The translations under genes and the position numbers were made by a program. A DNA stretch of 64,000 nucleotides, taken from positions 310,001 through 374,000 of the forward strand of contig CM074129.1 of assembly GCA_037178625.1 (NCBI GenBank), given 5' to 3'. Position 1 is the stretch's first letter, and the number at the start of each line of letters is the position of its first letter. Shown piece after piece: positions 34,305-44,886 of this stretch. Source of the DNA: Skeletonema tropicum (Eukaryota; Bacillariophyta; Thalassiosirophyceae; Thalassiosirales; Thalassiosiraceae). The notes beneath the pieces were generated by a model. It had not been told where the DNA came from. It did no database searches and saw nothing but the letters and a program-made list of their open reading frames with translations.

Positions 34305-35265
34305 GTTTAGGTTGCATATTTGTACCAGTCTACTCTAGATGGGTCTCTAGTGCGGGAGAGAGATTCAAGAATGCCATGAGGTTCATGTGACATTGATATT
34401 GATACACAAAGCATGGGCATGTGAATTGTTGTGAGGTTTCATGCGCAGAAATCATCGACATGATGGCGATACTCGTCACATTGAGAACGTTGACGAAATG
34501 ATATGAAGAAAGCAAAGAAAAATAGAATAAGCCATTCAAACTAGGAACAACTTTGTATGAGAAATGTTATATTTATTATATTTTTTGTGGCTCATTTTGT
34601 GTTTGCAAGAAGATAGACATTCATTATGTGAAGTTGTCGCAAAGGTAGAGATGTGGGCAGGAGAACACCTAAAGACTGGAGATTGATCGTAGTTTTGCGG
34701 AATGATGAGAATAAGTTCGCATTCATATTAATAGCACATGGTCTTTTGCTTTCAGACTCTACACGCAGGTAGATTCATGTCGATGTCGGACGCTAATTTT
34801 AAGAAAAGTGAGAGACCATGTGCAATAAGGCACTTCCTTTTCAACACGTGTCATATAAATTCTTCGTGTATATCAAACACGTCATCGTTATTGTATTGAA
34901 TGATGAAAGAAGAAGGGGCTGCCTAAATCGTCACACTACTACTGCTCCCATACCCCAATTCCACTAATGAAAAGGTCATTCAACTTCAACTATGTATCGC
35001 TATCGGAGGAACAGTTGCCCCCCAAGCCCATCCAACTTGATCCAAAACCTATACCGTTCCATCTCCAATTTGCTGGCTGAATGCGTTGGAAATGATGCCA
35101 TATTTTGTGTCTTTCCGTGGACTCAATCTTCAACATCAGCGACAGACAGAATACCGCTTCAACTTGACCTTGACTTTTCATCTAACCGTATATACGTTCT
35201 TTCGAATGAATGGTGGTGTGACAGATACACATCTTAAAAAGTCCGCAACAAAAATCCGCCACAAA
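34305..35265. other. 3' flank of secreted-protein gene (copy B), no gene seen
   Basis: Counterpart of 7151-8111; AT-rich, no supported gene. Confidence 0.5.
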
Positions 35266-35882
35266 GTAACGAGACCACTTCGAGAAAACGAGACCAGTGA
35301 ACGGGTCTTGATTTGATAACGAGACAAGTCCAGAGTCCAGCAAGTATCAAAACGAGACCATAGACAGGTGTCTCTTTTTCGAGAAACGTCTTGTACAATA
35401 GTAACAGAGCAGCCCCGAGCCGAGATAAGTACGTCGTAATGAGACTCGAGCATTCCGATGATGTTGTTGTGCACCATTTGCATTGCATTGCTTACAATAG
35501 AGTATCAAAATAATAAGGAGGAATTTAGCCACCATGATTTTGAAAGTGATGATACAATATTTTTCAACTTAGATTAGGAAAGTAATGAGATGTTGGGCAA
35601 AATCAAAATTGTGGAGCAAACAGCTGGAGCAGATGCATTGACTCTCTTCAATGATCCAGAAAATGAGGAAGAAGATGAGTTTCCTGAAGACGACATGGAA
35701 TAAGAGACGCAGTGCTGATGCTTCAGATGCAGAGGTCTGGAAGTAGGAGGAAGATGAAGGTTAAGTCATAACGAGACTACTTTTAAATAACAAGACCACT
35801 TTTCATTAACGAGACTAGTGTCTCGAGGTGGCCATGGCATGGTAACGAGACGAAGCCAAAATCCAAAACGAGACCAGTGAAG
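35266..35882. repeat. Cluster of dispersed AACGAGAC motifs (copy B)
   Basis: Same motif set as 8112-8780 but without the SINE tail; here TTGATTTGATAACGAGAC is continuous at 35308-35325. The acidic mini-frame is at 35590-35703. Confidence 0.65.
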
Positions 35883-36152
35883 TTGAGGGGTTTTTTTATT
35901 TTGTGGATTTGTTGCTTGAATAGGAAGTCCTCTATTATTGAAAAGGTAAAATATCATAGAATAGATCAGAAGAAAACATCAAATTTCTTCTACTTAGTAT
36001 GAATCTGTACATATCTATACTTCCCACCGTGGTCCACATTACTTATTTCTCTACTTCTCAAACAAACAAACCATCATCTAAACAGACACAAACAAGCCAC
36101 AGCTCATTCTTCGCACGCAGGACTACAATTGACATCTATCTTCTCACATATT

Positions 36153-36829
36153 TTACTCTTCATCAGAGTCAATGGGGCGCTCCTCGTCTGCCGTATACGT
36201 ATAGGTAGCAGAATGGGCAGCATGTTCCACACCAATCCTACGCTCGACTCCCTCAAGCAACAAGGTGTACCAGGTCTTGAATTGGTGGTGATTGGCGCCA
36301 TCAACGGGATGGACATCTACAGCATGGTGCTGAAGCTTCTTCTTCACAATGGTGCGCAAGCAGGGAAATGGCAAGATAATTTCCTGTGGATTCCCAAAAT
36401 AATATTGACCTTTGAGTTTCTCCTTATCATCCTTCCTGACCTTCTGCACACTGTCACTGTCATCATAGGCCATGAAACGGACATCATTTTCATGAAAGTT
36501 ATTTCCAAGCTGGCGTCCCTTGCGATTAAGACTAGCAAACTTCTTGTGGGTTCCTACGGCAACGTCGAGGCTATTGCGATCTTCAGAGACAACAATTTGA
36601 AAGGCATCTTCACTGGGAAAATGACCTTCGAGGGTGAGTTCAACCTCAACCATATTCTTGTCACCTTTTGGGTATGTCGTAACCATGAAGGGCACTGTTT
36701 TCTCCAAGCTATGGGTCTTGAAGATACCAGAGTCATTGAGAGCTCCTGCAAGGTCTTCAACAGATGCAGGCATCTTGCTGTCGTCGATATCTTCTCCTTC
36801 AAAATCGTTTGCTTCCTCAGCATCAGTGG
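36153..36829 (-). CDS. Hypothetical soluble protein, copy B
   Basis: 206 aa from ATG at 36773, identical to the copy A protein, with the frame open to 36829 at a likely TTTTAAG splice acceptor. The proposed 5' intron is 6 bp shorter here, which supports its non-coding nature. Function unknown. Confidence 0.6.
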
Positions 36830-37530
36830 CTTAAAAGAGAGAAGAGGACAGTTCAGTAAACAATGAGATGAGATAGGCGCTGATTCACAAACATTATCAA
36901 CTCACATTCGTTGCGGCTGCTGATGCTCTAGCACCGTTGAGGCGTGCCTTGAATAAGAATATTAGCAACCGCTTTCTTCCAGTTGTTTAGGAAAGTTTTG
37001 TTTGAGCGACCAGGCCAATATTTATCGCGTACAGAGTTGATGTATTTAGGGTCTGTTGATTTAATATCGATTTTGCCCTGACCTTGGGAAAAATATATTG
37101 CTAAAAAATAATTGCAATATAATTGCCCCAATATTTTATTGTTATTTATTGCTAATTTTTGATAAATATTGCTGCGAGCTTGACATATTGCAGTAGTTAT
37201 TGTAATCATTCCCAATATTGCCAATATATTGCCAATATTTGAGATATACATCTTGGTAGGTAAGTACCTACTTCTCCAGCCCTCTCACACTCAACTTCAC
37301 TCAACATCGAAGCACAGAACATAAATACAAAATTAATCAGATTAGATATCTACACGAGTATAATCTGGACCTGCTTAGGTACAATGTACGGTCTTTTACT
37401 GCCGAAAGGCTTACCAGACAGCAAGACGGGTGCCCCCGTAGGAGCCGGGTGCTCCTCTTAAACGCCGGAGCGTTCGAAACCAGGTGAGAGTGCATCTGCT
37501 AACACGAAGGGAAATAGCCTGCATGTGGCC

Positions 37531-40500
37531 TCAGGTTGGCAGCTTCCGTTTCTTCCGCTTGGGAGGTGCGTGTCTTTGGGTAGTGGCCTGAAGTGTTGAA
37601 TCCCCAACAGCGAGCGATGCAGCGCTCCTTTTCTGATTAAGGAGGGACTCTGTCTGCTGCATTGGAGTTGGGTCGTCCCCGTGGACTTTACCTCTAGTTT
37701 TGGGGCCGCCTGGGATAATCCGCTTGTCCTTTCTCCGTCGTTTATTGCGCTCCTTGCACGATGAACCTGAGCCAGCCGTCTTTACCCTGACCGGCTTGGG
37801 GATAGGCTTGCCCGCTGCGAGGTGACCACTCTTGCGCTTGCCACCCGTTGAATTCGATCGGCTAGGCAGTCTTGCTGCGGCAGGAGCTCTTGGTTGATTC
37901 CTGCTGCTAGACCACAGCAACATTGCGATCCTCATCCTAGTCTCTTTGAGGAGGAAGTCCGCCTGGTTGTAGGAATTCTCGCACAGAGGGATGTTTTGTG
38001 CCAGTAGGGTTGCGTTGACGAGGACAAAGAGACCACAATCATATCCGTTGGTCTGCCGTGGAGAGTTCATTGAGTCATCGATGAGTCGCCAAGAGTTGTC
38101 CCAATCAGCGTTCGCCTCCCCATGTATTTCTCGATACTTATCCTTGAGATACTGCAGCATAGCCCTTAGGTACCGCTGGTTATACTCCTTCCTGCCCTGG
38201 GAATCCCACAGTTTAATCTCCTTGAGGACGGTGTCGGCTCTGAGGAGCAACCAATGGCGATTACCCCGGTTAATCGGCACGTATATCTCCCGCACCCCCA
38301 AGATCCCGTTCTTCCGTCTCAACGTATTGCCCCAGGAGCGCACATTGTTGTAGTTGTAGATGGGTATTGATTGCCCGTCTGTCCCAGTCTGAAGGAGTGC
38401 TGACATGAAGAAGGAGGTGAAGAAGTAGACCCGTTGGGAGTTCACCTTTGGAAAGAGAACCCTGCGGAGGAAACTGTTGATGATTTCGTCGTTTAGCCAT
38501 TGTGGTGGTCGCAGTGAGAGCATTGCTTCCCGGTGAACCTTATCTCCTCCTGCCATGTCAAGGGTGAAAGTCTCGGGGACCGCTCTGAAGAGGTCCCTTG
38601 GGGAGAATGTCCTTGTCTCTTCATCCGTATTACGTCGTAGCAGCTCCAGACAATCGGTGCGTTGCGTCCCTAGGTCTGGCGGTAGCCTTGGCCTCTGCCG
38701 GGTGGAGGAGGCCCGAGCTTCTGCCCGAAGTTGCTGCTGAAAGATAGGGGCAAAACGCAAAGGAGCCTTCGTGGCAGTCGTCTTGTCGGTGCTAGTGGCT
38801 GCTGTCACGTCTGTTTCCTGTGGAGCGGTCCTTGGTTGAGCCATCGACGGATTTTCATTGTCCAGTCTACCTCCCGTGAGGTCTCCGGCCGCTTCTCTAC
38901 TCGCCACCGCCGCATTCAACCAATACTGTTGTTGCTCAGTGCTCTTGGCAAAAAGTTCCTCCGGTAGGATTTCCAGCAGACATCTAGCTTCTTCCGGCAG
39001 GCCGTCAGTTCCTAAACTAAGTTGGTGCTCTATCTCTTTCTGGATTTGTTCTCTCGAAGCCAGGACCTTCGTGCCTTTGGTTTTGTGGTGTTTGGTGAGG
39101 TTCCTGCAAATCCATTGGGTGTGCGTGAGGGAGAGTAGCTGGTCCAGGAAGCCCTTCGTCCAACTGTCGATGGTCAGCCGGAGCCGCATGCCCAGAAGAT
39201 AATTTTGTTGCAGTTGTAGAAGCCCGACGGACACTTTTCCCTCCGTGAAATGTCTCCATCCGATTCTATCCAAACTATTACCAACTTGTCTCGTTTCCTG
39301 GGACATACTGTCGCCATACTTGTCCGGCAGGTCCACAAACAATCGCTTGCCTTGGGCTGCAATAAACCTTGGGATCCAAATCATTAGGTCGGGGTGGGTG
39401 TGGTGGTCTCTCATCCAGTCCAATAAATTCTCAATGCAGTCGCTGAGTAATCCCCGTCTAATGTCACTTGTACACCGATTCAGGTGGTCAGCCGTTTCGT
39501 AACACCCGCAGTTGGGACACAACGCTGAGGCTTCCTTGTCCCATCTAGTAATCATTTGGCCAGTGCCGCAGAAACCAGAACACTGCTTGGCGTACCAAAG
39601 TCTGAACATCTGAGGCCGACGCCCTAGAAGATCCCGCAGGGGCTCCCATGCCACGGTGTCGAAGATAGAGGGTGACATGAGTCCTTCATCGGAGTAGAAC
39701 TGTTTTGCTCTTTCTTTGCCAATGTAGTAACGGAGTTCTTTGGCCATATCCGCGGTTTGCTTCTCATTGCCGATAATTACCACCGCTGACTCGAGAGGTA
39801 GCGATAGCGTTGCAGGGTGGGCTGCCGTCGTATTCACTGCCCGCCGCAAAGCCCGTTTGGCTCTGTCATCACAGATAACATTGAGCTGTGCCTCTATCGA
39901 CAATGCATCGTAGCCCACTATGTCGTCCTGATGTGCCTTAACGTGAGACAGTCTGTGAACCAGTTTGGAGCGAGACTGTATCTTCCGCAGCACCCGTAGA
40001 ATATCGTTGTTCTTGGCCGCAGCTGCGATCCTGGCATACTTCGTCGAAAAGGTGTGGATTGTCCCTAGATTGTCGCAGAAAATGTTGGCGTTGGAAAGAA
40101 TCTCGTAGTGCTCCTCGGCCGTCAGCAGTAAGATATGGATGGCTAACATCCCCAGCTGCTCCCCTCTATAGCTGCCTGCCCATTTGGATCTCTCCGTAAA
40201 ATCACCTTGCAATGACTTCCCCGTCTCCTCGCAGTACATAATCCAAGCCGCCCCGCAGACGTCCACTGAAATCTCTTTGATATAAGAACCATCTGTGCAA
40301 CAGAAGAGAGATCCTCTGTGTATGGCCTCCACTATCCATGCTGGATCTTCCTGACCTGCCAAATCCTGCCACATCCACGTGCCTCCTTTGCTAAATAGCC
40401 TCTCCCAGAATGAAGCAAAGACTGTATGACCTGGTGCTGCCACGAGAGGTGGGCCTCTCTGCATCAGTCTAACTGAACCATTGTCGTATTCAAGGATGGT

Positions 40501-43500
40501 AGCTGGAGCCAAGGTGGTGGAGGGTCTATCTAGCTGTCTTGACGGGTGGAGCACGTGTGATCTATCTCCGGAGTCCCTGTCGTGCACGTATTCCTGGATC
40601 GTGCTGTCAGTATGTATCTCCACTGCGAAGGTTTCGGTGTTCCAGAAATGCCTCCATTTCCTATGTGAAGGATGTAGCCATTCCCTCAACGGCTCCTCCA
40701 GCATCAGATTGAGCGGTGCGATCTGGAGCAGATATTTTTTCCATAGTTTGAAATCTGCCGCAGTTGGAAATTCTGGGCCGAAGAGCAGTCCAGACCTATG
40801 CTTCCCTAACAGTCCTTCTTCAGAGTCCATCCAGTGCCCGTCCAGTAAGTGCTTCTCCAGGTATTTTCCATTGGCCGAAGTGATGTCAGAGAGGAAGAGA
40901 GCCTCTTGTGCCTTTCTGACTCTGTTAACACGCAACAGATCTTTCCCTCGTAAGCCCATTTCAACCATCATGTGCATGATGACCTTGTCCCCTCTCCGAG
41001 GGAGTGGGATATCGTCACACCGCAAGTCAAGAGTAATCCCCAGCTCGTCAAGTTTTTCCCAAAATGATTTGATCCACGAGTCGGTTGCAAGATGCCCCCA
41101 CGTACGGAAGTCATAGCTAAAAGGACAGTCCGGTACCCCCAATTCAATTTGCAGATGACGAATGACCACACTCAACGTAAATCCAAGATGACGGTCCTTC
41201 ACCGCTGGATGGGGTTTGTCATCGTAATGCTGAAGGAAAGACGCGAGTGTAGCGGCCGTTGTCTCGATTGTCAGATCATTGAGGCCCATGCCTCCAAATG
41301 CTGGTGGAAGATACCTCCATTCTCTGGTGATAGAACGGGTAACCCCGAGGCTGCTGAGAAGATAGAAATCCGCAGAAGACAGTCCCTTTTTTAGCTCAGC
41401 AATTGGTGCCGAGCATGCCCCAAGACCATAGCGCAATCCTGACCACAGTTGGCAGGAGTAGCTCATCCAGACCGACCTAACCGGGATGTGCCCACTTTTA
41501 ATCTGAGCGGTCCACGTTGTCACTCTTTCTTTCATCTGTTCGAAATGCTGATCCGCCTTTCCATCTGGTCTGGCAAATAATCCGAGGTTGTTGTCTGCCT
41601 TATTGGTAGGGAGTTTGTCGATTGGTTCCGTAGCTCCTGAGGTTGTCGGGACATGGAAGGCTAGCGAGGACAGATCATTGTCCTCCATCTCGGCTCCGTC
41701 TGTCTCTCCCTGCCGTCGCTGTTGCTGATCAGTATACACCCATCCCCCTTTGCCGTCCGCTGATTGATGATGGATAGTTACCCCACACTTCTCGCCTTTT
41801 AAAGCACCCCCTGTCGCTCCGAGTAATCCCCCCCAATCCGAGATTGAGGCTTGGCCTTTAGCTGCTGTCGAGAACAGGTCATCATCTTCGTCCAAACCAG
41901 CCCAAAGGTTGGTGTCGTCAACGTACAGGATCCCCACCTGCCGGACAGATTTCCTAGTTATCGGGCATTCTATCGTGACACCGTGTCCGCTCCGACGTTG
42001 CACATTTACTATCGTGGTACTCGTCTGTTGCCAAGTGGCAGGAGCCGCGCCATTACCTTGAGCGAGCCCCTGCTTGCCGTCCTCTTTCCCGCCGAAGTAA
42101 GATTCAGATTGCCCGTAGCCTGTACGCAGGAAGAACTCCATGTTGTGAAGGGGACGTAGCATCGACAGTACTGCACAGTTTGGAACTTTGAACGCTTGGA
42201 GGGTGAGACTAGCGGCTGGAAGGGCCACCCTGTCATAGCACTGTGCCGCATCGACTTGAGCAACTAGAAGCGGGCGTTTGGTGACCCTGGCGATGTCATA
42301 AAGTAAAACCTGCTGCAGAATGGCGTCCTCTGCGGTTTTCCCTTTGGAGCTGAAGATCTCCTCTGGAATCATGCCTTCCTCTCTCGCTGAATTGATCATC
42401 CTGTGCCCGAAAATGAGTTTGTTGCAGAAGTTGAAGTCTGCTTCCAGTAGGAGGATGGCACGCAATTTGTTCACCACAGCTACCCCTGCGATTTTTTCCA
42501 GCATTACAGACAGTCCTCGTGCCCATCTATCAGGACTTGCTCCAGTTGTGGTGGTCAGAGTCAATTTCCTAGCCATCAGCTGTGACAATTTGTCATCATG
42601 TGCCATCGACTTGTAGTGCCCAAAATGAACCCCCGATAAGGAGGAAGAAGTTCTTTCCTTCACGTGTCGCCAGTAGTACTGAAAGTCCTCTTGTGACACC
42701 GAGATCGAGATCTCCCCGTTTCCCATCCGGGACCAGATCGAGGCCATTTCATCGAATAAGAGGAGCGTCCGAGGATCCGTGTCTGGTGGTGGCACAAACG
42801 TGCCTTCCAGAATCTCTACTGCGGCTGATGTGTCGGCGAAATTACCCAGTAGTTCAAATAGAGCACCTTGACAAATCGGTGCAGAGGTGGCCCGTCCAAA
42901 TCTTGTTCGCAGCTCGGTCTTCAGCGCCTCCTCAATCGACTCTTTGGCCGTATGCTCAACCACTGAACCATCGTCCTGCACGACCTCCACTCTTGTTACA
43001 CTCATCACTTCCTTAGCCTTTGTGGCTCTTTTGATGCCTTGCCAACACTTGCGCTGTGCCTCACCTCTGAGGATGGCTTTCACTCTGACTGCCTCTGCTT
43101 CCCTCTCATTTGCTATTGCCTCGTTGAGTTTCTCATTTAAGAAGTGCTTCCGCAAGTAGGGAGAATCCGCCAGTAGCTGTCTCGTATGCTCTTTTGTGCT
43201 TCGATACAAGTCCACCAGTTCCGGAACGGGGGTAGACAACCACTGTTCTAGACCTCTCCTTTTTGCGAATCTCCGCATATTCCCCATATTGACCTGCTTC
43301 CCTAGATGGTGCCGTAGTATCCATTTCAGGAGGTGGCGTTTATCTAACCAAGATTGTATCGCTGGAGAATATTCATAATGAGCTGGATAAAGGACTCTGC
43401 ACTTGGACTCCGCGTACAAGAGTACATCTTCGACAATGTTGTCCAGTGTTTCCATCTGGGCAATGAATTCTGCGTCAGGCGGGAAGGAGGCAAGAGCCTC

Positions 43501-44886
43501 TAACTCGGAGAGTTTTTGGTCAATCTGTTTCTCGTGGAAACCCTTTCTTACTAACTCGAGATATTTGTCTCGTACCCGCGGGACCTTTGAGTTCAACTTC
43601 CTGGCCTTTGGAGGCACAATACGACAGAGGGCAGTGCCAAGGACGGATCTGGTTTGCAAATCTACCACCACCGGCCGATGATCTCCCAAGTCTGGATCAA
43701 AGGGGAGGTAACAAGCGCTGATCAGTTCGATATCGTCTGACACCCAAATACCGTCAATCGCCCCATTTCCATTGTCGTTGCCTCTGAAGTGTGTGAAGGG
43801 CCCTTTCTGTCCAGGCATGATTCTGTGAACAGCCTCTCGCATGTTGATGTCATTGCCTGCTAGCCGCCTGCTCAATTCGCCGTCCAGTGCATTCTCATTA
43901 GCATCCATCATTAGTACCACTCGATCTCCTAATGTCCTCCACTTTATAATGGCCGCGACGAGCTCTCGACGAAATAGGTCTTTGGGGTTTGTATCGAATT
44001 GATGGGATTGAATGTACCTCACGATGTGTTGGTAGTAGGTGCCAACCCCTTCCGAGCGGCAGGGTGCATACGCTGAGATGAACACCGTTCCCACTCCATT
44101 TGTCGGCTCGGTGCGGTACCAGCAAAACATGCCTAGCTCCGTTTCATCCTGCCCCCTAGTGGTAGGTAGGCCCGCCAATTCTTCTCTCAGAACCACCGCT
44201 GTCCCCCCTGCTTGGAAGTTCCCGATGTTGTGGAGTTCCCGCGTATTGTGAGCATGAACCGATGCAATTCTATCATCTCCGTGCCGAAGGGTGTTAGCAA
44301 TCTGTAAGGATGGATTTAACGCCCGAAAATTGGTGTTGGTCTCTTGGAGCCCCAACACGTCGACCCTGTATTCTCGTAGCACGTGCTTCAGTCGTTCTAT
44401 CTTGGTGTTGTTGGGCTGCCACAGGCTGAGGCCATTGATGTTCATGGACAATACTCGAACCGTCTCGTGTCCTTTGTGGGCCACCCTAAGCGGGCCGTAC
44501 ACCGGCACCTTGATGCTGCTCACTGAGCAATTGTCTGCCTTATTATCTAGGCCGTCCGACCGCAGGCCGTCCAGCTCAGTAGATCTATGCTGCTGCGACT
44601 CCAATAACTCGTCAAGCTCCCTGTTGGATGGATCATCGCGTTGTCTTGTACGATCCGCTAGCAACTGCCTCATTGTGTCTGTATCCAACGCATCCTCCAG
44701 CTTGGTTCCTCCTGCAATGGTGTTGCGGCGTCTCATAGAATCTCGATATTGTTGTGCTCTTTGTGCTGACTTCTTCTTCTTCTTTGTTTTGGATGGCCTA
44801 TTAGACTTATATTCACGTTGCCTCTGTCTGGAATGGCTCACCTCGGCCTCCCGGGCAAAGGAGGGTGGAGGCTGCCGTGGATCCAT
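37531..44886 (-). CDS. LINE ORF2: APE endonuclease, RT, RNase H, zinc motif, Ulp1-like protease
   Basis: 2451 aa, uninterrupted. A basic N-terminus precedes the APE domain (RVLSMNING near 143, LGLQETN near 178, MMDANENA, GDHRPVVVDL near 402). The RT spans about 760-1080 with LLLEADFNF near 810, AQVDAAQCYDRV and catalytic YVDD at 988-991. RNase H follows (CTDGSYIKE near 1530, FCDNLGTIHT, KAHQDD), then CPNCGC(x5)HLNRC near 1789 as a zinc motif. The last ~300 residues form a C48/Ulp1-like peptidase with LRPPQWLNDEIINSFL, His in NRGNRHWLLL (~2210), Asp in LWDSQGR (~2225), and Gln/Cys in QTNGYDCGLFV (~2283): a complete His-Asp-Gln-Cys set. A basic tail ends KRKKRKLPT. The protease may process the polyprotein or act on SUMO-like conjugates (inference). 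The start is fixed by TAATG overlap with ORF1. Confidence 0.95.
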   Translation of the reverse strand: MDPRQPPPSFAREAEVSHSRQRQREYKSNRPSKTKKKKKSAQRAQQYRDSMRRRNTIAGGTKLEDALDTDTMRQLLADRTRQRDDPSNRELDELLESQQHRSTELDGLRSDGLDNKADNCSVSSIKVPVYGPLRVAHKGHETVRVLSMNINGLSLWQPNNTKIERLKHVLREYRVDVLGLQETNTNFRALNPSLQIANTLRHGDDRIASVHAHNTRELHNIGNFQAGGTAVVLREELAGLPTTRGQDETELGMFCWYRTEPTNGVGTVFISAYAPCRSEGVGTYYQHIVRYIQSHQFDTNPKDLFRRELVAAIIKWRTLGDRVVLMMDANENALDGELSRRLAGNDINMREAVHRIMPGQKGPFTHFRGNDNGNGAIDGIWVSDDIELISACYLPFDPDLGDHRPVVVDLQTRSVLGTALCRIVPPKARKLNSKVPRVRDKYLELVRKGFHEKQIDQKLSELEALASFPPDAEFIAQMETLDNIVEDVLLYAESKCRVLYPAHYEYSPAIQSWLDKRHLLKWILRHHLGKQVNMGNMRRFAKRRGLEQWLSTPVPELVDLYRSTKEHTRQLLADSPYLRKHFLNEKLNEAIANEREAEAVRVKAILRGEAQRKCWQGIKRATKAKEVMSVTRVEVVQDDGSVVEHTAKESIEEALKTELRTRFGRATSAPICQGALFELLGNFADTSAAVEILEGTFVPPPDTDPRTLLLFDEMASIWSRMGNGEISISVSQEDFQYYWRHVKERTSSSLSGVHFGHYKSMAHDDKLSQLMARKLTLTTTTGASPDRWARGLSVMLEKIAGVAVVNKLRAILLLEADFNFCNKLIFGHRMINSAREEGMIPEEIFSSKGKTAEDAILQQVLLYDIARVTKRPLLVAQVDAAQCYDRVALPAASLTLQAFKVPNCAVLSMLRPLHNMEFFLRTGYGQSESYFGGKEDGKQGLAQGNGAAPATWQQTSTTIVNVQRRSGHGVTIECPITRKSVRQVGILYVDDTNLWAGLDEDDDLFSTAAKGQASISDWGGLLGATGGALKGEKCGVTIHHQSADGKGGWVYTDQQQRRQGETDGAEMEDNDLSSLAFHVPTTSGATEPIDKLPTNKADNNLGLFARPDGKADQHFEQMKERVTTWTAQIKSGHIPVRSVWMSYSCQLWSGLRYGLGACSAPIAELKKGLSSADFYLLSSLGVTRSITREWRYLPPAFGGMGLNDLTIETTAATLASFLQHYDDKPHPAVKDRHLGFTLSVVIRHLQIELGVPDCPFSYDFRTWGHLATDSWIKSFWEKLDELGITLDLRCDDIPLPRRGDKVIMHMMVEMGLRGKDLLRVNRVRKAQEALFLSDITSANGKYLEKHLLDGHWMDSEEGLLGKHRSGLLFGPEFPTAADFKLWKKYLLQIAPLNLMLEEPLREWLHPSHRKWRHFWNTETFAVEIHTDSTIQEYVHDRDSGDRSHVLHPSRQLDRPSTTLAPATILEYDNGSVRLMQRGPPLVAAPGHTVFASFWERLFSKGGTWMWQDLAGQEDPAWIVEAIHRGSLFCCTDGSYIKEISVDVCGAAWIMYCEETGKSLQGDFTERSKWAGSYRGEQLGMLAIHILLLTAEEHYEILSNANIFCDNLGTIHTFSTKYARIAAAAKNNDILRVLRKIQSRSKLVHRLSHVKAHQDDIVGYDALSIEAQLNVICDDRAKRALRRAVNTTAAHPATLSLPLESAVVIIGNEKQTADMAKELRYYIGKERAKQFYSDEGLMSPSIFDTVAWEPLRDLLGRRPQMFRLWYAKQCSGFCGTGQMITRWDKEASALCPNCGCYETADHLNRCTSDIRRGLLSDCIENLLDWMRDHHTHPDLMIWIPRFIAAQGKRLFVDLPDKYGDSMSQETRQVGNSLDRIGWRHFTEGKVSVGLLQLQQNYLLGMRLRLTIDSWTKGFLDQLLSLTHTQWICRNLTKHHKTKGTKVLASREQIQKEIEHQLSLGTDGLPEEARCLLEILPEELFAKSTEQQQYWLNAAVASREAAGDLTGGRLDNENPSMAQPRTAPQETDVTAATSTDKTTATKAPLRFAPIFQQQLRAEARASSTRQRPRLPPDLGTQRTDCLELLRRNTDEETRTFSPRDLFRAVPETFTLDMAGGDKVHREAMLSLRPPQWLNDEIINSFLRRVLFPKVNSQRVYFFTSFFMSALLQTGTDGQSIPIYNYNNVRSWGNTLRRKNGILGVREIYVPINRGNRHWLLLRADTVLKEIKLWDSQGRKEYNQRYLRAMLQYLKDKYREIHGEANADWDNSWRLIDDSMNSPRQTNGYDCGLFVLVNATLLAQNIPLCENSYNQADFLLKETRMRIAMLLWSSSRNQPRAPAAARLPSRSNSTGGKRKSGHLAAGKPIPKPVRVKTAGSGSSCKERNKRRRKDKRIIPGGPKTRGKVHGDDPTPMQQTESLLNQKRSAASLAVGDSTLQATTQRHAPPKRKKRKLPT

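Noticed and set aside
37321..37345. Shared 3' end between the intact LINE and the SINE
   Set aside because: Only TTAATTTT in common; too short to claim that this LINE moves this SINE.
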